Positions 45,436-57,435 of a stretch of 64,000 nt of DNA are shown here, piece by piece. The notes beneath the pieces are model-generated. The model was not told the DNA's origin. It worked only from the letters and a program-made list of their open reading frames with translations, and made no database searches. The position numbers and the translations under genes were made by a program. The stretch's first letter is position 1. Each line of letters starts with the position of its first letter. Source of the stretch: Undaria pinnatifida (taxonomy: Eukaryota; Sar; Phaeophyceae; Laminariales; Alariaceae); NCBI GenBank assembly GCA_012845835.1, contig JABAKD010000018.1, positions 7,664,701 to 7,728,700 of the forward strand. The letters are read 5' to 3'.

Positions 45436-46990
45436 ATCTACAGGGAGCGGGCGAAGAAGCAGACGCCGGAGTTCTAATTCGCCCGCCTGTATCTCCCCGC
45501 GTCGACTCGATCGCACTGCGGGAGACAGCCCTGCTCGCAGCCGCGGCGGGGTTGGCTGCGGTGGTGGTGACGTCGGCGGTGGTGGTGGCGGTGGCGGTGG
45601 CGGTCGCGGGCGTCACCTGTTCGGTCCATCCCCGGCAGGAGACGGGGGTGGCCCGGGCGTGGGTGCTAGTGATGGTGGTGGTGGTGGTGGCAGCGATGGT
45701 GGCGGTGGTGGTGACAGTGTTACTACTGGTAATGATGGTGTTGATGGCGGGGGAAATTCTGACTTCGCTATCGTCGGCGCGGCGACCATCGATTCCGGCA
45801 CCTCCGATCTCGCCGGGGAAGCGCTACGCGCGAATTCTAATTCGGCTCCACCACCGTCGCTACCGCCATCGTCTGTAGTCTCACCGCCACCTGACGCCGA
45901 CTCGGTATCGGCCGCCCCTTTGCCCTCCAAGGGCCCTGGCTTACCCGCCCGGGGCTCGACCACCTCTCCGGCTACCTCGAGTAACTCTGACGATTCGGCG
46001 CTAGCGGCGATGGCCGTGTCGGTCGCGACGGCAGCTATCAAGTCGCCCGACGTAATAACGCCTGCCGATAGGGCGGAGGGGGGAGCGGGGACGGGGGCAG
46101 TGGTTACGGGGGGGGGGGTTGCGGCCGAGGGGTTCCCGAAAGACAACGCGAGGGTACGTGAAGGTTTCCTGAGGGATGAGCAGGATGTTTGTGAGGGGCT
46201 TCCGACGGATGACGGGAATGTTTGCGCCGACGGGGGGAGGGGTTCTGGATCGGGTGGGCTCGGGAGGGAGGAGTTGTGGGCGCTTGGAGTGGAAGAGTCG
46301 GACCCGATCGAGCTGCAGACGTTGGACGGTGCTGGTGACAATGAGGCGTTTTTGGGCGGATCGCCCGCAAATGATGCTTGCGGTGGTGGCGGTAGTGGTG
46401 GTGGTGGTGGTAAAGGTTCGGGATTGCAGGGAGACATTTTGTTGCGGCCAATGAGCGCACCGGGTGGCCCTTTCCCGGTCCTGCCCACATCCGAAGCACG
46501 AAACGGTTCGACGGACGTTGCCGTTACCGGCTCTCCCGACGCTGCGACAGAAGGAGTTTCAACAGGAATAGCTTCTCCCGTGGCAGTTGAAACGTTACCC
46601 TCGACGGAGGTAAACTGTCAGGGATCCACTCGCCATGACAATGACGATGGCAATGGTGATGGCACTCGGGGTTTCCTTACGAAAACGGGAGTGGCGTCCG
46701 AGAATGGGGGCAGGGAAGAGACCTGCTCCCGGACCGACGACGTGAAACCGAGCTCTGCCGGGAGCAGGGAGGACACTCCAACTACTATTTCTGGGGAGCA
46801 CGGTAATGCACCGCCTGAGACGGAGACGGAGGCGTTGGTCGGGGCGGTGGAAGACGTGGTGGAGGCGTGCGGTGGGGGGCAAGGCGGGGGTGCTGCGGAG
46901 TCGTCGTGGAGAGATGAGGTGGCTGTGGCGAAACAGGGGGCCATGAGGATCGGCGCTGTCGTTAAGACGAAGGCGGGAGAGGTCGGAATG
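45436..46990 (+). CDS. CAP-Gly protein, long low-complexity exon and start of CAP-Gly domain
   Basis: An open frame of about 1.5 kb rich in Gly, Ser, Asp and Pro, beginning with a basic Ser/Arg stretch (GSGRRSRRRSSNS). Three 11-residue repeats (EGFPKDNARVR, EGFLRDEQDVC, EGLPTDDGNVC) lie near the middle. The exon ends RIGAVVKTKAGEVGM at a strong donor, ATG|GTGAGT (phase 0), which is the first strand of a CAP-Gly domain. If the two exons upstream do not belong here, the ATG at 45386 in the same frame is the alternative start. The antisense frames are long only because of the GC-rich composition. Confidence 0.82.
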
Positions 46991-48361
46991 GTGAGTGAGT
47001 GAGTGAGCGAGCCGGGTGTTGCACATGCCAGTAGGCTTTACCGTTTTTTCTCCGATGTATTTTTTAACAGATAGTTGCGCCGACATATGCTGCGGGTATA
47101 CGTGCACCGTTTTTTGTTTTTTTTTGTACTCCTCACGTGAGGTCTACAAAAAAAAAAAATCGAGCAAATTAATAGTGCAACGCGATCAACAAACCCCATG
47201 TCCCACTGCTGTAGGCATGGCCTAGTGGTAGAACACTTGGTCGTATTGCGACAACCGTAAAATGGCGTTCTCGACGATTTTGGGTTATGACCCAATGACG
47301 GCCTCAAAAAGCAGCCCCTCCCTATACTAATTCCAAGTATTTTTGTCCCCAAAAAACACGTTTCCGGTTTTAACGTCGTTAAGGAGCCCTACCATTCAGA
47401 TGCTGTTTTAGCCCAAAAGCGGTATTTATTCCTCTATCTATCGTAGCGGCGTCTGTGTGGTAATTTTTAGGGCTGGGCACTGGCTCAGTATGTATATACT
47501 CGCAGTAGTAATCTACTGATTGACACGGCGAGTATATTCGCCAGTAGTTTTTATCTGACGTACGTCCAACAAACGCGCCATACCATAGTACGGAAAGTTA
47601 CAGTACTTCCCCGACTCCCCCCTCCTCCTCGCTCTCCCTTCATCCCTGGGTGTTGTTCTCCTCTTATTTTATAGACGTACGTGTATTTTTGTTGTTGTTG
47701 CAGGTATCTGGTGTGTGATACGGAGTTGCGGTGTATCCTATAGCCTCTCGTGTATATTGCTATGTTGTCATTTTGTCCAATATGTTTATTTTCCTTCTTT
47801 CTTTGTTGTTCACTTGTATTCTTTTTAGGATATGTTTTTTTGTTGTTGTAGTGTTCGCTGAAATGTCTCTGCCACTCCCCCCGCCTGTTGCTTCATTGCA
47901 CGGGTTCCTTCCTTTCGCGTGTGTATCCTGTTTGTACGCTAAGCGATCTCCGCCACCCCCTGTTTGTAGAGATTTCTCACACGTTCCTTCCTTCCAATCC
48001 CTCCATGTTTGGTCTCTCTCTGCGTAGAGTACTGGATACCTGATACCGGTTACGTGTAACGTTCCTTCGTTTTTTCTTTTTTCTTTTTCGTTTGGCTTTC
48101 GTGTTTTTGTTTGTCTGTGCTCTCCTGAGGTGTGGAATGTTAATACTTGGAATTTAAGTTGGGCGTGTTTTGCAATACGATATCACGACGGTTGAAATGT
48201 TTTTCTTATTTCAGTTTTCTGGTTTTGTTGTATCTTTATTTTGCGTCTTACTGCCGCCGTCTTGTTGTTACATTTATATATACGTCACTTACGTGTTCTG
48301 TGTTTTTCTTTTTCTTTTTGCGTTGGTCGTTTATTTCTGCTGTTTCTCGTGCATGTAATAG
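46991..48361. other. Intron inside the CAP-Gly domain
   Basis: Holds an S2 copy (47213-47455) with a MITE nested in it (about 47290-47383, minus), then T-rich DNA. No gene. Confidence 0.65.
47213..47455 (+). mobile_element. SINE-like S2 with nested TTAA MITE
   Basis: S2 starts GGCATGGCCTAGTGGTAGAA with a tRNA-like A box and runs to CGACGATTTTGGGTTA. It is interrupted by a minus-orientation MITE (GCCCCTCCCTATACTAATTC to CCGGTTTTAACG) and resumes TTAAGGAGCCCTACCATTCA. Other S2 copies have an uninterrupted GGGTTAAGGAGCC, so the MITE used that TTAA. Confidence 0.75.
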
Positions 48362-48462
48362 GTGCGATACTGCGGGGTCACCGAGTTTGCCACTGGTCTG
48401 TGGCTGGGGCTAGAATTGGATCAGCCTGACGGGAAAAACGACGGCTCTAACCAGAACACCAG
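48362..48462 (+). CDS. CAP-Gly domain core exon
   Basis: Encodes VRYCGVTEFATGLWLGLELD then QPDGKNDGSNQNT. This is the CAP-Gly core: V-R-Y-x-G, G-x-W-x-G-x-E-L-D and the GKNDG tubulin/EB1 tail-binding motif. Joined to the previous exon it reads GEVGM-VRYCGV with no gap. Acceptor GTAATAG, donor CCAG|GTGAGC (phase 2). Family knowledge: CAP-Gly domains bind EEY/F tails of alpha-tubulin and EB proteins at microtubule ends. Confidence 0.94.
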
Positions 48463-48484
48463 GTGAGCCGCGGACAGATCACGA

Positions 48485-48560
48485 TATAGATCATTTGGAT
48501 CATATATATTATACAGATCGTATAGATCGTATAGATCATATAGATCATATAGATCCTGTA
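48485..48560. repeat. ATAGATC-type tandem repeat after the CAP-Gly exon
   Basis: Words such as GATCGTATAGATCGTATAGA and TCATATAGATCATATAGATC at about 10-base spacing start 12 bases after the donor. More scattered copies run on to 48725. Confidence 0.8.
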
Positions 48561-48980
48561 TCCGTCGTTGTGATACTTTGTGCGGGATCTGGGTAGCACA
48601 AATCCAACCCAACATCTATGTGCTAGTTGATGCAGGTGATGCGGCTCCCATCCGGCATGAGTTATGCAGATCACGTAGACCAGGGATCTGCCTGCCCTGA
48701 ATGATACAGATCATCTATAGATCAATAGTGATATGATATGTTCAAGGGGTCCCCTGTGGAGTAGTAAGTAAATCTCGTGCCTATAAAAGCGTAGTATTGC
48801 TAGTAGCATTAATAGTTATACCTCCTTTCATGCCGCCCCAACCCCTCCTTCCCACTTCCTCCCTCCCTCCCTCCCTCCCTCCCTCCCTCCCTCTCTCCCG
48901 CCCGCCCTCCCTCCCTCCCGCCTTCCCCCGCCCCCCCTCTCCCTCCCCGCCTCCCTCCCTCCCTCTCTGTCATACTGTAG

Positions 48981-49184
48981 ATACTTCTCTTGCCCTCCGC
49001 AGCATGGGCTCTTTGTGCGCCCGGCGAACGTACGCCTTGTTGCTCCCGCTCCATCCCCCGTCCCCGCCCCCGGCCCCGCCCCGGCCACTTCTGAAAATCT
49101 CGTGGACTCTGATGACGTTGCTGAAGCGGGTGGCGCGGAGGACTTTGACGAGAGTGGGACGGGTGGAAGACCGTCCGTGGATGG
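48981..49184 (+). CDS. CAP-Gly domain end and acidic linker exon
   Basis: Continues in phase 2 to give RYFSCPPQHGLFVRPANVRL, the final strands of the CAP-Gly domain, then a Pro/Ala-rich stretch and an acidic linker (ENLVDSDDVAEAGGAEDFDE). Ends in phase 2 at GATGG|GTGAGT. The acceptor ACTGTAG follows a long CCCT-type pyrimidine tract. Confidence 0.92.
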
Positions 49185-51025
49185 GTGAGTCAGGAGTACA
49201 CGGCGGGGGGGGGGTCGCGATATCATACCGCACTAATATTTCAGAGGCCCAGACAGCAGGCGGAGCACTATAGCGAAGTACGAAACAAACTACATGTTAT
49301 GTATCTATGTATACATGCAGGATGGTTGACGTTTGAAGTTTCATTTTATTTATCCCGGCCAACGTCCACATGCCGTTTTTTCGAGGAGCAAAGGACGGCA
49401 GAGTGGGAGGGGGGGAAGGGGTGTACTCAGTTTGCGTGGCCGTAGTCGTATGACCGTAGCTGTTGGCCCCTCGCATTCCTAAAATGCCGGGACGGAGCAC
49501 ATCGTGGGGGGCGGGGGGCATTTTTGGAAGTTTTTTGTTCGCAGTGGTTCGAGGTCACTCACGCGAGTGAACCCCCCGTTGCTTTGCCTTCGTGCTGTTT
49601 TAGTTTGTGCGATATGAGTTCGCACTGGTACGGTTAGTTTCGCTGCACCGGGCAAACCGCCTAGAGAAGTTTTGTCAGTGAGGTGCAGCGTCTCTCGTGC
49701 GAGTATGATAGCGACGCGTGCTACGATCGAGGTGCACCGCAATTTTTTCCGAGGTTTTCTCACTTTCAGTGGCCTTCTTGACCCTAAAACTGATTAAAGA
49801 GAGAAATAAAACAGCTACCGGGAGAACAAGCCCCTGTAGCCTAGGTGTGCAGCGAGAATCATACGAACAAAAAAATGGCCTATATATATATATATATTTT
49901 TTTTTTTCGACGATGGTATTATTAGTAGTAGGTTGAGGAGCCCCGTGATTCAGAAAGCATTTTCGCCAAAAAACGGTATACCTCTATCGTAGTGTATTCT
50001 TCATTTTTTTTGTTTTTTTCTTCACACACACATTTACTTTCCAGCTTCTGGACAAACAAGCCTTGGTCACAGGTGTCGTCCCTTCTCCCCCCCGGTTCTT
50101 GCCTTCATTTTTATTGCGCATAGAGTTCAGCAATCCCACTGCTCGTCGATTTTTCATCGAGTGTTGCTAACTCAGCGCTCTCGCGTTTTCCGCAAGTCAA
50201 TCTGTGCACAAGAAAAAGTCCCCACGAATTTATACGCGTATGCACTCGGGGGGATTCAAACTCACGAAACCGACCTATACTAGGCTCGAGGATAACCTGA
50301 TACGCCGCCGGGGCGACCGGCATTTTATGAACCCTTGGCGAAAAAAGCAATGACGAGATGTGTGTTTTCCGTCAGATTTTTTTCCTTCTCTTTTTTTTTC
50401 TGTGTTCTTAGTGCTCGGTATGATACCAACCACGTGCCATTCGAGTTGATGTTGACTGCAGGATTCGCCGGGCTCGAGAAATGGCGCTTTTATCTCTTTG
50501 GGACGTGCTGCAGAGGGGGAAATTGACCAACCCTGCCCCGACCTTTACAGCATGGACCATTCGAAGCAAATGTGCCCTTTTTAAGGGATTAGGCCTGATA
50601 CAGGCACAAGCCACCTCCATGCAGGTTTCTTTACAAGGCAGGCTCCATGATGTTCTCTCACTTTGTGTCCGTAGGTAACCTCTTTGTATTATTCCTCGAC
50701 CACGTAACAGACTGGACGATATGCGTGGGTGGGGCGAGGTTATCGTCTCCCTTTTCCTATACGCACACGCCTTCATAGGCATGTGCAACTCTTTTATCCC
50801 ACATTCACATCCTACATTCTGGATCCTGGACCTCTGATATTAATCGGCTCCCAGGGCGATATTATGACACCCCTCCATTTGTCGTCGCCACTATCGTTGT
50901 ATTTTTGAAGTCCCAGAAAAAGTCATATCTTCCTGTTCACTATGTCTCCCCTCCCCCCCCCATCCCTCCCGATGGCGCTGTGTGTGTTCTTCGTGTCGTG
51001 TCATTGCTCCCTTTTTTTAATTCAG
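49185..51025. other. Intron of the CAP-Gly gene
   Basis: LINE family B end on minus (49410-49510), S2 copy (49740-50000) and S1 SINE on minus (50036-50320). No gene. Confidence 0.6.
50036..50320 (-). mobile_element. tRNA-derived SINE S1, copy 2
   Basis: Same body as 34372-34655, with the B-box word as GTTTGAATCCCCC on minus. Inserted directly after the S2 copy at 49740-50000. Confidence 0.85.
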
Positions 51026-51893
51026 TCTTACGACAAAGACGAATCCCGTCACGCCTCCCAAACTGGCAAAGCCTCGCGCTACAACGGAGGTGGCCCGATC
51101 CCCTTTGACTGAGGGAAGAAGAAACTCGTCGAACAGCAACCCCGACGTGGAGTCCGGGCGACCCGTCGTGCGTTTGGGGACTAGCGACAAGTTGTCGCCA
51201 CCTCGGCGGGTTTCTGATCAATTTGACGCCAGTGGGGGTGGGGCAGGCGGGGTGGGGGTGGGAGGAGAGGGCGGGGTGGGGGGAGGAGGCGGAGGGGAAG
51301 CGGAGGGTGGAGGCGGGGGTGGAGGAGGAGGGGCAGATGGCACACGGGGTGAGGAGGTCGAAAACGTTGATTTTATGGCCGCGCCGGCCGTTTTTTCATC
51401 GGTGTCGGCCGCTTCGGTTTTGCCTTCTGTGGAACAATTGCGGGCAAGGGAGCGGGACAGGGAGCAAGAGGACAAGGGGGGGGGTTTGCAGGGGGAGGGG
51501 AAGGAGGGTTTGCGGGCGAAGGGGGGTGGGAAGTTGGGGAAGGAGGGAGGGGAGGAGAAGCGGGACACCAAGGAAGGGAAGGAGAAGGGCGAGGAAGAGA
51601 AAAAAAACATGCGGGTGGCAGCAGCGGTAGCAGCCTTGGAGTTGGCGGCGGCGGCGGCAGCGGCAGCTGGGGAGACTATGGGTGGGAGGGATACCGAGCC
51701 TGGAGCCGCGTCGCCGTCCGCTTCCTTTTTCCCACCGCTTGGCGCTGGGGCAGTGTCGGATCGAAGGAGTTCCACGTCGACGTTGCCTGAGAGGAGGCGT
51801 CGCCGTGGAGGGGGGAGCGAAGGGACAGCTGGGGGGTCGCGCCTGGTACGGTCTCGCCGCGTTTTGGACCGCCTGGTGTCCGGCGGAGACGAG
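51026..51893 (+). CDS. CAP-Gly protein, disordered and basic/charged exon
   Basis: The acceptor TTCAG lies at 51021-51025. The exon completes a Gly codon and reads LTTKTNPVTPPKLAKPRATT, then Ser/Arg-rich and poly-Gly segments, then a charged stretch (ERDREQEDKG, EKRDTKEGKEKGEEEKKNMR) and an Ala-rich helix, ending RRVLDRLVSGGDE at GACGAG|GTGGGA (phase 0). The charged part could form a coiled coil, but the high Gly content makes this doubtful. The frame stays open past the donor into intron. Confidence 0.8.
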
Positions 51894-54084
51894 GTGGGAT
51901 GGCAACCCGCGGTTGTCCCTTTTGCTTTTGTACTGCGTGTATTCTCTTGCTACTTTCTTACCCGAAGAATTGGTAAACTACTACCTGGTTGTTGTTGTTC
52001 TCACATGGACTCGAATAGTCAAATCCGTGGTCACGGGACAATCTCCAGTCACTCTGGAGTGAAAGACTACTTCTGGAGTGAAAGACTACCTCAGGGAAAA
52101 ATTGAGCATGCCAAAAGCGGTACACGTATACTTCGAAGTATATCACTCGTAGCATAAGCACGTCATACACCCGCCAAAACATGTAAAGTTAGATTGGAAG
52201 TCAGCGTACGTACGTGTCAGGCCCGTCATGGTACGAAAGATTTAAGAGTCGCAGCTGGAACCGACTACACCGCATGCCACCCAAAAAAACAGACGAGTGT
52301 ATAACAGGAAGAGGAAGTGAGACATACAAAACGAGTTGCTCTCCTTTCGATGCGTTGGGTACTGTTGATTGTGTTTTTTCCGTACTGATATTATGGGCCA
52401 ACCGTTTTTTACGGTGGCAAACGCGCTCCAGGGGCTGCCTCGTTTTCGTTCAGAATGGGATGAGTGTTTCTGCTAGAAACGGGGATAACCACTAACTGTA
52501 CACAGTCGCTCACTTTTGGGAGATTAATCGCTTGACTTAAGCCAGAGCCCAATCAGGTTTTAAGTAACACCCAATATAGGACACCTACAGCAACACCTCA
52601 ACCTACTTTCGAAACACGATTACTGGCTCATGCTTCAGTGCTGTGAACGGAAAACAAACATGGTTCGGTCGTTTTTTTCGTTTTTTTTTGTCGCAAGTGT
52701 TGGTCGGTTTTGGTCGGGTTTTTTTTATAAACAAAAAACGAAAGTAACCGAGGAAGCCGAGCCGAGCAGATTTTGGTCGGTTCCTCGGTCGTTCTCTCGG
52801 CGAAACCAGCCAAAGCAAAATATCCATATTTTGAAGGGTTCGTGGTGTGAATATGTTGGTGTCATGTGACGACATGACCGTATGGTGTGCCCGATGGCAC
52901 AGAAGAACCCACATTCACATCTGTAAATTACATTTTTTTTGTTATGGTTAAGTCCTCCGGCGGATAGGGGGGAAAAAAAAAACTTAAGCTCACCACACTT
53001 CCACGCAATTTCATGCACGTCGTGTGTCAATTTAGCAACACACAACATATAACACAACAAAATTCACGCTTACAGCACACAGCACCAGACGCATGCTACT
53101 AATAGTGATGGACGTTACTAGTAGTGGTGCATGCTACTAATAGCAAGGTATGCCACTAATAGTAAGGCATGCTACTTAACAGTGTTGCTGAGGTGCACCA
53201 ACCATTGTTTTTTTTGCCCTCTGAGGGTACCCGAGGAGCTCCGTACCCCCACCCAAAACCTGTTGGTGAGTGAAACCTCAAGGGCAATCTGCAATTTAAT
53301 GGAAGAAACCCGTGGTCCAGGGATACAGAACAATCATTTTGCACAAGAACAATGCCCATTTCGACCATTTTGGGTTAGGGAACCTGATTTTTCAGCCAAA
53401 AAGAGGTACAGTACCTCTATCGTACCCGTGTTGCTAGTGTTGTCAACCGAATATGACCATGGCTCTGTCGGTTTTTCGTTTTTTTGTGTCGGAAATGTCG
53501 GCCGGGCTCGGTCCGTTTTCTTGCAGATATATAGGCAATTTTGGATGTAGGCAATATTCGAGCAGGGGACAGGGAACCCGCCCCCCCCCCGACCGAGTAA
53601 CACCGAGTCGGCTTTCGGTTTCGGTTCTTTTTTTTTCAACGGAAAAACCGACTCCAAAAGCTCGGTTTCGGCTGCAGAAAACTGACGAAAAAGACACGAC
53701 CGACTAGGTCGGGCTCCGTTTTCGGTGTACATCACTGCTCATGCTGGAACTCTTGTTTGGCAAATGGTGCGGTCTAGATTCACTTCAGCATTAGGCCTCC
53801 TGGGTTTCTTACTTTCCTGCAAAGGTCAAGCCTGACTTTCTGTCTTTCGTTTTCTTGGTACAGTGCACATATGTGTCCTTGTGTCCTCTACTGTTGTACT
53901 GTTGACCGGAGAATTGGCGTCTCGACGCGTCAACGTCTTTAGCAGAAATAACTACACCCGTGTTTTTTTTAGGAGAAAAATACGTGGAATTAGTGTAAGA
54001 AGATTTTCGCGGTGGGGAAAAAAGGTTAATGTTTCCCGTTTTCTGTTTTTGCTCGCCTTTTTTTTGTGTTTTTTATCTGTGCAG
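51894..54084. other. Intron of the CAP-Gly gene
   Basis: A short tandem run of CATGCTACTAATAGTAAGG words at 53088-53180, a partial S2 copy (53355-53435) and CGGTTTTTCG-rich stretches at 52655-52800 and 53465-53720. No gene. Confidence 0.5.
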
Positions 54085-56932
54085 TGGGAAGGCGTCCGGC
54101 TTTTGTCCCCGTCCACCTCTCCTCCCAAGCCGAGGAGAGGGGGATCGGTAGGAACCCCTCCCCCCCCTGGCATAGCCACGGTGACCCGGGAGCGTAGGGC
54201 GGGGATGCTTGAGGCCGCAGGAATTGTTCGGGATGCCGCTGCCGCCGCTGCCGCCGCTGCCGCTGCTGATACCAAGAGTGGGGATACAGCATCCTGTTTG
54301 GAGAAAGCGGCGTCGATAGCGGGAGAAGCAGCGATTGATGCGGCGGTGGCTGGTGCTGGTGCTGGTGCTGGTGCTGGTGCTGGTGCTGCCGACCTGATCG
54401 CTGATGCTGCCGGTGCTGCGGGTTCTGGTGCGGCTGGTGCTGCTGCTGGTGAAGCTGGTGATGCCGCGATTGGTACGGCTGCTGCTACTGGTACGGCTGC
54501 TGATAACACGGCTGCGTCTGCTGCGCCTGTTTCTGCGTCTGCTACCGCTGCTGCTGCGGCTGACGCTACTGCTGCTGCTGGTGATGCGGATTCTGCTGCG
54601 GCCGCGGCGGACATGTCGGATGGCGTGGCGGGCTTATCCCACAAGAATGGCGCAGTCGCGGCTGAGCGTCGGGGAAGTGCCGGCTCCGCTGCTTCGGAGA
54701 GCGTTGATGGCGAGGTTATTTCCGTCAACCGCCGCTCGTCTAACCGTAAGTCTCAGCGACGACGCAAGCGCGAGCAGCGGGCTAGCATGGGGATGGACGG
54801 GAACGCTAAAAGTGGTGGTGGTGATGGTGGTGGTGCGCGCCGCGGAGCAGGGTCTGATGCCGCTGCCATCGCCGCCGCTGGTGCTGGTGCTTCGGCCACA
54901 GCTGAGGGAAACGCGGGCCGCGGTTATCGGGACGGCGCGGGACCGAGCGGTGCCAGGCGGATTTCGCTGTGTGTGCGCGTGTTGGTGCCGGTAGGGCTTG
55001 TGATGTTGGTCGGAGTGGTAGCGATGATGGTGTTTGGAGGGGGTTCTGCGCTGGAGGGAGCGGCTGGGGCTGTCGGTGCGTTGGGGATTGCGGTGCTAAG
55101 GTTGGGCGAGAGGTCTATGCTTCACGGTGCTCTGCGTGATGCTTATATGGCCGGCGCCAACGCCAACACGCCACCGCTTTCGGCTGCCCCGTCGTCGGCT
55201 GCTGGGGGCTTGGAAGAGGAGGAAAAGAGTAAGACGGCAGAAGATGTTGATGTTGATGGTGATGGTGGTGGTGTTGGTGGTGATGCTTCCTTCGGAGGGT
55301 TGGGGATGGATGGATATATTCGTCCCCGCGCTGGTAGCTCGGGGAAGAAGATGCGGGAAAAACAAGGAGGGTTTGGCGACGGTGGTGGTAGTAGTCGTGG
55401 TGATACTTTCTCTGAAAGCTTGGAAAGGTTTGGAAGCGGTGCCGCCGCCGACGGTGGTCGCTTGTTGGAAAAGACAGAGGTCACCAAAGGCGGAAATGGT
55501 GTTGGCGGTGATCGTTCCCCTGGTGATGCCTCCGCTAGAAGCTTGGAAGAAATTGTAAGTGTTCGCACCGATGGAACGGACGTTTTTGTTGAAGTGACAG
55601 GGCAAGAGTCTGTGGTGTGGGCGGGGGCACCTGCCGAGGTGGTGGCGGCAGCGGCGGTGGCGACGGAGGCGGAAGAGTTTTTGGATCGGGTTGAACTTTT
55701 GGAACGCATGGAGGCGTTCTCTGTCGGCGATGACCTGGCGGGGGAGAAGAGCAAGGTGACAGCATTTGAAGCCGAGTCTTTGGAGAGGCCTGGGGGGGAA
55801 TTGGAGTGGAAGAAGGGTGGAGGGGAGGAAGGGGAGTTCGAGGTGGACGGTGAGGACTCGAAGGATGACGTGGAAGCGGCGGCGTCGGCTGCAGCGGCTG
55901 TAGGGGTGGCAGGTGGGGCAAGCGAGAGCGTGGCCGCTGCCGATTCGTCTTTTTTGGAGGCCATTGAAAATTTGCCGTCTTTTGAGACGGAATTTGAGAC
56001 GGTCATGGAGAAACCGAGGGGAAACTCGGAAGCGATGGACGCGGCGGGATCGGGAGATAGCTGCGTGCTCGCGGGAGATTGCGAAACGCCGCTTGGTGGT
56101 GATGAAGATGGTGAGATTGCTGGTGGTGCTGGGGTTGGCGGTGATGGTGATGGTAGGGGTGGTGGTGGTGGTGAAGGTGGTGGGGGTGGGGGTGGGGGTG
56201 AGAGCGTTGATGGCGGTTCTCAGCCGCGTGGTGGTGGTGGTGGGAAGGGCAATGGCGGTGTCGGCCTGCGAGAAATGGGTCCGCGTTATTATCCATCGCC
56301 GTCACCGCAGCTGTCGGAGATGCTGTGGAAGCACCACAAATGGTCTGCAGGAAGTGTTACGCCTTATCGTTCGAAACCCCGCGACGATTTTCCTGCGGAC
56401 GATAGGGTTTATGACGACGGAAATGCTGGGGGGTCGGGAGGAGAAGAGGGCCAGGCGGAGGGCCAGGGGGGGGGGGGGGGAGGAGCAGGGGGAGGAAGGG
56501 GAGGAAGATATTGAAGCAGAAGCAGTACAGGATAGAGAGGAGGCAGGCAAGGCGCAGGTGGAAGAGGAGGAAGATGTTGTAGCAGAAGCAGTACAGGATA
56601 GAGAGGAGGCAGGCAAGGCGGAGGAGGTGGAGAACGGACACGATGAGCAACAGGAAGGGGAACAGGAGATAGTGACCAAGACAACCCCCGCCGGGCAGCA
56701 GCAGGAGCCTGAGTCTGCCGCCACCCGGGATGGTCCCGGTCGGGTTCCGCTTACGAGTTTCCCTGCAGGGATGTCGGCTGACTCGCTCTTGTTTGATGGT
56801 TCTGAGTTGAAGAGAATGAAGACGAGGTTGGCGGCACGCCGGGTTTTGGTTGAACAGTTGGACGAGGCGGAGCTGGAAGGCGAAGAGGCCGAGGCACGCC
56901 TCGATGGAACGCTGGTGGCCGCGGAGCCGAAG
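54085..56932 (+). CDS. CAP-Gly protein, large Ala/Gly exon with membrane segment, frame broken at a G run
   Basis: Acceptor GTGCAG|TGG, phase 0. It reads WEGVRLLSPSTSPPKPRRGG, a very Ala-rich region, a basic patch (KSQRRRKREQR), then VRVLVPVGLVMLVGVVAMMV, a strong predicted transmembrane helix at about 54970-55035, then long acidic Gly/Ser-rich sequence. The frame ends at 56514 just after a run of 15 G at 56466-56480. One frame over, coding continues with EDIEAEAVQDREEAGKAQVE, a repeat of VQDREEAGKA, and a Leu/Glu/Arg-rich helix (LKRMKTRLAARRVLVEQLDE), ending at CCGAAG|GTTAGT in phase 0. Confidence 0.78.
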
Positions 56933-57146
56933 GTTAGTGTCATGTGTGTTTTGCTTTTCGTTTTTCTTTTTGTTTTTACTCTTTGTTTTTTCTTTTTGTT
57001 CTCGACCCTTGTTTTTTGTGTCTGTTTTTGTTTTTGTTTTTGTTTTTGTTTTTGTTTTTGTTTTTTTGTCTTGTGTGTTTACTATTAGTTGGTCGGACGA
57101 TTGAAGTTTTTTTTTTAGGACGTGCGGCGTGCTCGAGTACACATAG

Positions 57147-57435
57147 CCGGTCGCCCCGGTGGCGTATCAGGTTATCTTCGAGCTTGGGATATATCAGTTT
57201 CGTGAGTTTGAATCCCCCCGAGTGCATAGTCGTGTAAATTCGTGGGGACCTTTTTCTTGTGCACAAATTGACTTGCGGCAAGCGTGAGAGCGTGAGTTAG
57301 CAACACTCGATAAAAAATGGACCGAGCAGTGGGATTGCTGAACCCTATGAGGGATAAAAATGAAGGCAAGAACCGGGGGGGAGAAGGGACGACACCTGTG
57401 ACCACGGCTTGTTTTGTCCAGAAGCTGGAAAGTAA
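57147..57435 (+). mobile_element. tRNA-derived SINE S1, copy 3
   Basis: Forward copy: CCGGTCGCCCCGGTGGCGTA, GTGAGTTTGAATCCCCCCGA, CTTGTGCACAAATTGACTTG, CTGTGACCACGGCTTGTTTT. Its head resembles a tRNA with A and B boxes. Confidence 0.88.

Noticed and set aside
45613-46488. 291-codon antisense frame, and similar ones at 53952-54728 and 55143-56006
   Set aside because: These mirror Gly/Ala/Ser-rich coding exons on plus; GC-rich triplet repeats keep several frames open. The plus frames have the splice sites and the CAP-Gly domain.
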